A stretch of DNA of 60,000 nt. Source: Takakia lepidozioides (lineage: Eukaryota; Streptophyta; Takakiopsida; Takakiales; Takakiaceae). The translations under genes were made by a program, and so were the position numbers. Shown in pieces: positions 58,401 through 60,000 of this stretch (positions are counted from its first letter, which is position 1; each line of letters begins with the position of its first letter). The notes below the pieces were generated by a model. It ran no database searches. It saw only the letters and a list, made by a program, of their open reading frames with translations, and was not told the origin of the DNA. The stretch spans positions 31,514,042 through 31,574,041 of the forward strand of contig CM060734.1 of assembly GCA_030704615.1 (NCBI GenBank). The letters are read 5' to 3'.

Positions 58401-60000
58401 GAATCTGAGCTCGCAAATTCTACTGACAAGTAAGCAGAAGTCCCTAGGTATATTTGTGGAACTGGTGAGTGAACCAGACACCGCTATTCTTGCAATCAGG
58501 ATAAGTGTAGTTGGAGTGAACCTGAAGGTCAATAGAAGTTCCAGTGGTGACGAAAAAGAGACCCAGCAAAAGCCCTCGAAAAGGCCGTATGTCCGCTTCC
58601 ACTTGTGTCCGGTAATTCGTCTCAGCTAACAAAGCGCCAGCTAGAAATGCTCCCAGCTGCATCAGAACATGTACCCACAAACTTGAGTCCCATTGCTTGT
58701 ATCAAAATCTAACTTCTTGCATCTCTGTTTCTTTTGGTCTCCCAAGTTACACTAAAAGGAGCCTAGGCCACACTCAGTGCACATTCACTGCATCCCTCAA
58801 TGTTCCAAACCTAAGATGACAGTGGGGACGTACCGTGTCACTGAAGCCCAGCTTTTGCGTCAAAAGGGACGTGCCTGTAACTGTCAGGAGGCAAAGTGCA
58901 ACAAATGCCTCTGAGCTCCTTGAATCAGCCACAACCTATACCATTCAATCATACAATAAGCAGCTGGGTAAGATTCACCATCTAGTAATCGTTGAGACAT
59001 TCAACTACCAGCAAGTTGCAAGGTCTACTGAGAGGATTGGCAAGTCATTATTGTTATTATGCTTACAATCCCATCACTCATCTTCACTGTCTGCTCATAA
59101 TTGCTCCAAAAATCGAATCAGTTACCAGATTTCAGACTCTCACTACAGGCCCCAGAGAGAGTCTCGTTAGGGCCTCCAAATCACCATTTTGCCTGCTTAT
59201 GCACCCTGTCCTGGAGCAATACATCAGACTTATAATGAACCCAAGCACGAACCTCAAAGATTCGACGAAGCAAAAGCCGACCCCCAAGAGAGATTGCACC
59301 AAGCCCACCCAGAGCTTTCAAACTCTCTGCAGCTAGTACAGGCCAAAGGTTTGCCTCGGAAAGGTTCTGCATGCAATCCAACAGTGGTCTCAAATGAGCC
59401 GTATTCAATCTAGGTTGCCAACACACATAACCCAAATCTGACTTGATCTCTGCATAAATCTGGGGTTCCCAGACTAAAGACCTGATTCTGACCATCCCAA
59501 AGTGCTGCCAACCCTAGCATGTAACGATACCCATCACCAATTTTACCAATAAGGGCCTGTAAAAGGTGAAAACTTTGGGTAAATGCACTTCATGGCCATG
59601 TAGAGCGCTTGTGCATGGAAGAGAAGGCTATGAAAAATAGCAGCACAGATATACACATGAGAGTATTTGTTAGAAATGAAATTCAAATAACTTTTGGGTG
59701 TCACCGCTAAAAGATGTGTCCATATTTGAAAGGCATACTATCTCAACCATAATGAACAGTAGCAAGATCTGCAAAAGCGTACCCCAGACTCCAAAATTGG
59801 GAGAATGACCAGCAGTGGCACCACTGCTATATCCTGCCAATATCAAACCAAGATGCAGATGAGACCAATTTCTTCTGTTGAATCCAGTAAGGACAACACA
59901 AGAAACACAATAACCCAAACTTAAACCAACATCCACATGCATTAAAACCTTACAGGGCACTGAATATATGTAAACTCTGAGATTCGGAAGTACCGAGCCA
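52439..60000 (-). CDS. KEA3: KEA3-like K+/H+ antiporter, 3' part (5' end beyond window)
   Basis: Exons seen (minus): 59833-59783, 59366-59253, 58935-58834, 58656-58522, 57520-57339, 56654-56510, 56135-56064, 55915-55814, 55518-55357, 54857-54768, 54563-54402, 53921-53787, 53430-53131, 52699-52439. Phases agree, giving about 670 residues. Membrane part: [61 protein letters not shown] and [18 protein letters not shown], typical of CPA2 antiporters. A TrkA-N/RCK domain follows ([36 protein letters not shown]). In Arabidopsis KEA3 sits in the thylakoid membrane, exchanges H+ for K+ and speeds relaxation of photoprotection, with the RCK end regulatory. The tail after the RCK domain is about 230 residues, Ser/Glu-rich and then basic. 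The N-terminal transit region lies right of 60000. Confidence 0.9.
56260..56425 (+). mobile_element. tRNA-derived SINE (family B) in a KEA3-like intron
   Basis: Starts GGGCTGTGGCCCAGTGGTAT (A box TGGCCCAGTGGT) and has a B box GGTTCAAACCC 35-40 bp downstream. A body with GAAAGGGGGTTTATTTCCTC follows, ending in an A-rich tail (AAACAAAAAGAAATC). It is antisense to the gene and lies wholly in the intron between 56509 and 56136. Its central block resembles that of SINE family A. Confidence 0.8.
56865..56939 (+). repeat. 75-bp repeat, inverted partner at 57662-57735
   Basis: Both copies contain TTGTTCCGC, GCGGGGTC, CACAAGGC and AACAACGTCTTAT in the same order, on opposite strands. They lie on the two sides of the exon 57520-57339. 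The right copy is in the LINE family B 3' region, so the left one is probably a truncated LINE end. Confidence 0.75.
57580..58440 (-). mobile_element. Two LINE family B fragments in a KEA3-like intron
   Basis: On the minus strand, 58440-58131 encodes a zinc knuckle [17 protein letters not shown] (C-x2-C-x8-H-x4-C) then [21 protein letters not shown] second, more decayed copy at about 58060-57780 begins [13 protein letters not shown] and repeats the same order in broken frames. A 3' UTR with CTGGCTTTGGCCC-like sequence and a tail near 57580-57640 resembles that of family A. Both copies are 5'-truncated and in sense with the host gene. Confidence 0.75.

Noticed and set aside
59465-59570. Extra KEA3-like exon ([20 protein letters not shown]) after an AG
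   Set aside because: The flanking exons ESG and NLSEANLWP join in frame exactly as in KEA3, leaving no place for it.

Overview
This is nuclear plant DNA. Its genes have spliced exons with GT-AG borders and it is rich in transposons. The best taxonomic clue is an intact three-exon IFT20 gene (48992-51080, minus), an intraflagellar-transport protein expected only in lineages with motile cilia. Together with a plant KEA3-type antiporter, a plant DExH3/DExH5-type helicase and a plant ZIP transporter, it points to a land plant with swimming sperm (bryophyte, lycophyte, fern, or less likely cycad/Ginkgo). I cannot name the species.

Left third (1-21.5 kb): nested mobile elements. A degenerate RNase H-bearing retroelement (pieces at about 1085-2495, 6980-8902 and 21331-21540) has been split twice. 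A Mutator-like element (2505-6970) is bounded by a 9-bp target duplication, and a 12.4-kb CACTA/En-Spm element (8903-21327) has matching termini and a CTA duplication. The CACTA element carries a Tnp2-type transposase (plus strand), a TNPA-like gene (minus strand) and a frame-broken fragment of a host FCP1/HAD-type phosphatase gene. The Mutator-like element holds a dimeric satellite with one plant telomere heptamer in most dimers. At the very start a tRNA-derived SINE is interrupted by an 848-bp hAT-like element containing two perfect heat-shock elements and a TATA box.

Middle (21.5-43.3 kb): LINE 3' fragments (minus), then a 17-exon DExH-box RNA helicase gene (24403-36468, minus). It has an in-frame stop at codon 308 and one splice junction without a visible acceptor, so it may be inactive. 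One of its introns holds a head-to-tail stack of 5'-truncated LINEs with ATTTC tails. Divergently transcribed from it, 669 bp away, is a seven-exon EF-hand gene (37137-40176, plus). A ZIP metal transporter (42008-43234, plus) follows.

Right third (43.3-60 kb): a second copy of the SINE family, an AT-rich stretch with gene debris (44-48.9 kb), IFT20 with a retroelement piece in an intron, and the 3' part of a KEA3-like K+/H+ antiporter gene (52439 to beyond 60000, minus). The KEA3 introns contain a second SINE family and two LINE fragments.

The host genes are unrelated housekeeping genes of RNA metabolism, calcium binding, metal transport, ciliary transport and chloroplast ion exchange. No operon-like logic is expected. 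Exon borders were placed by eye from splice consensus, reading frame and family similarity; no search was run.
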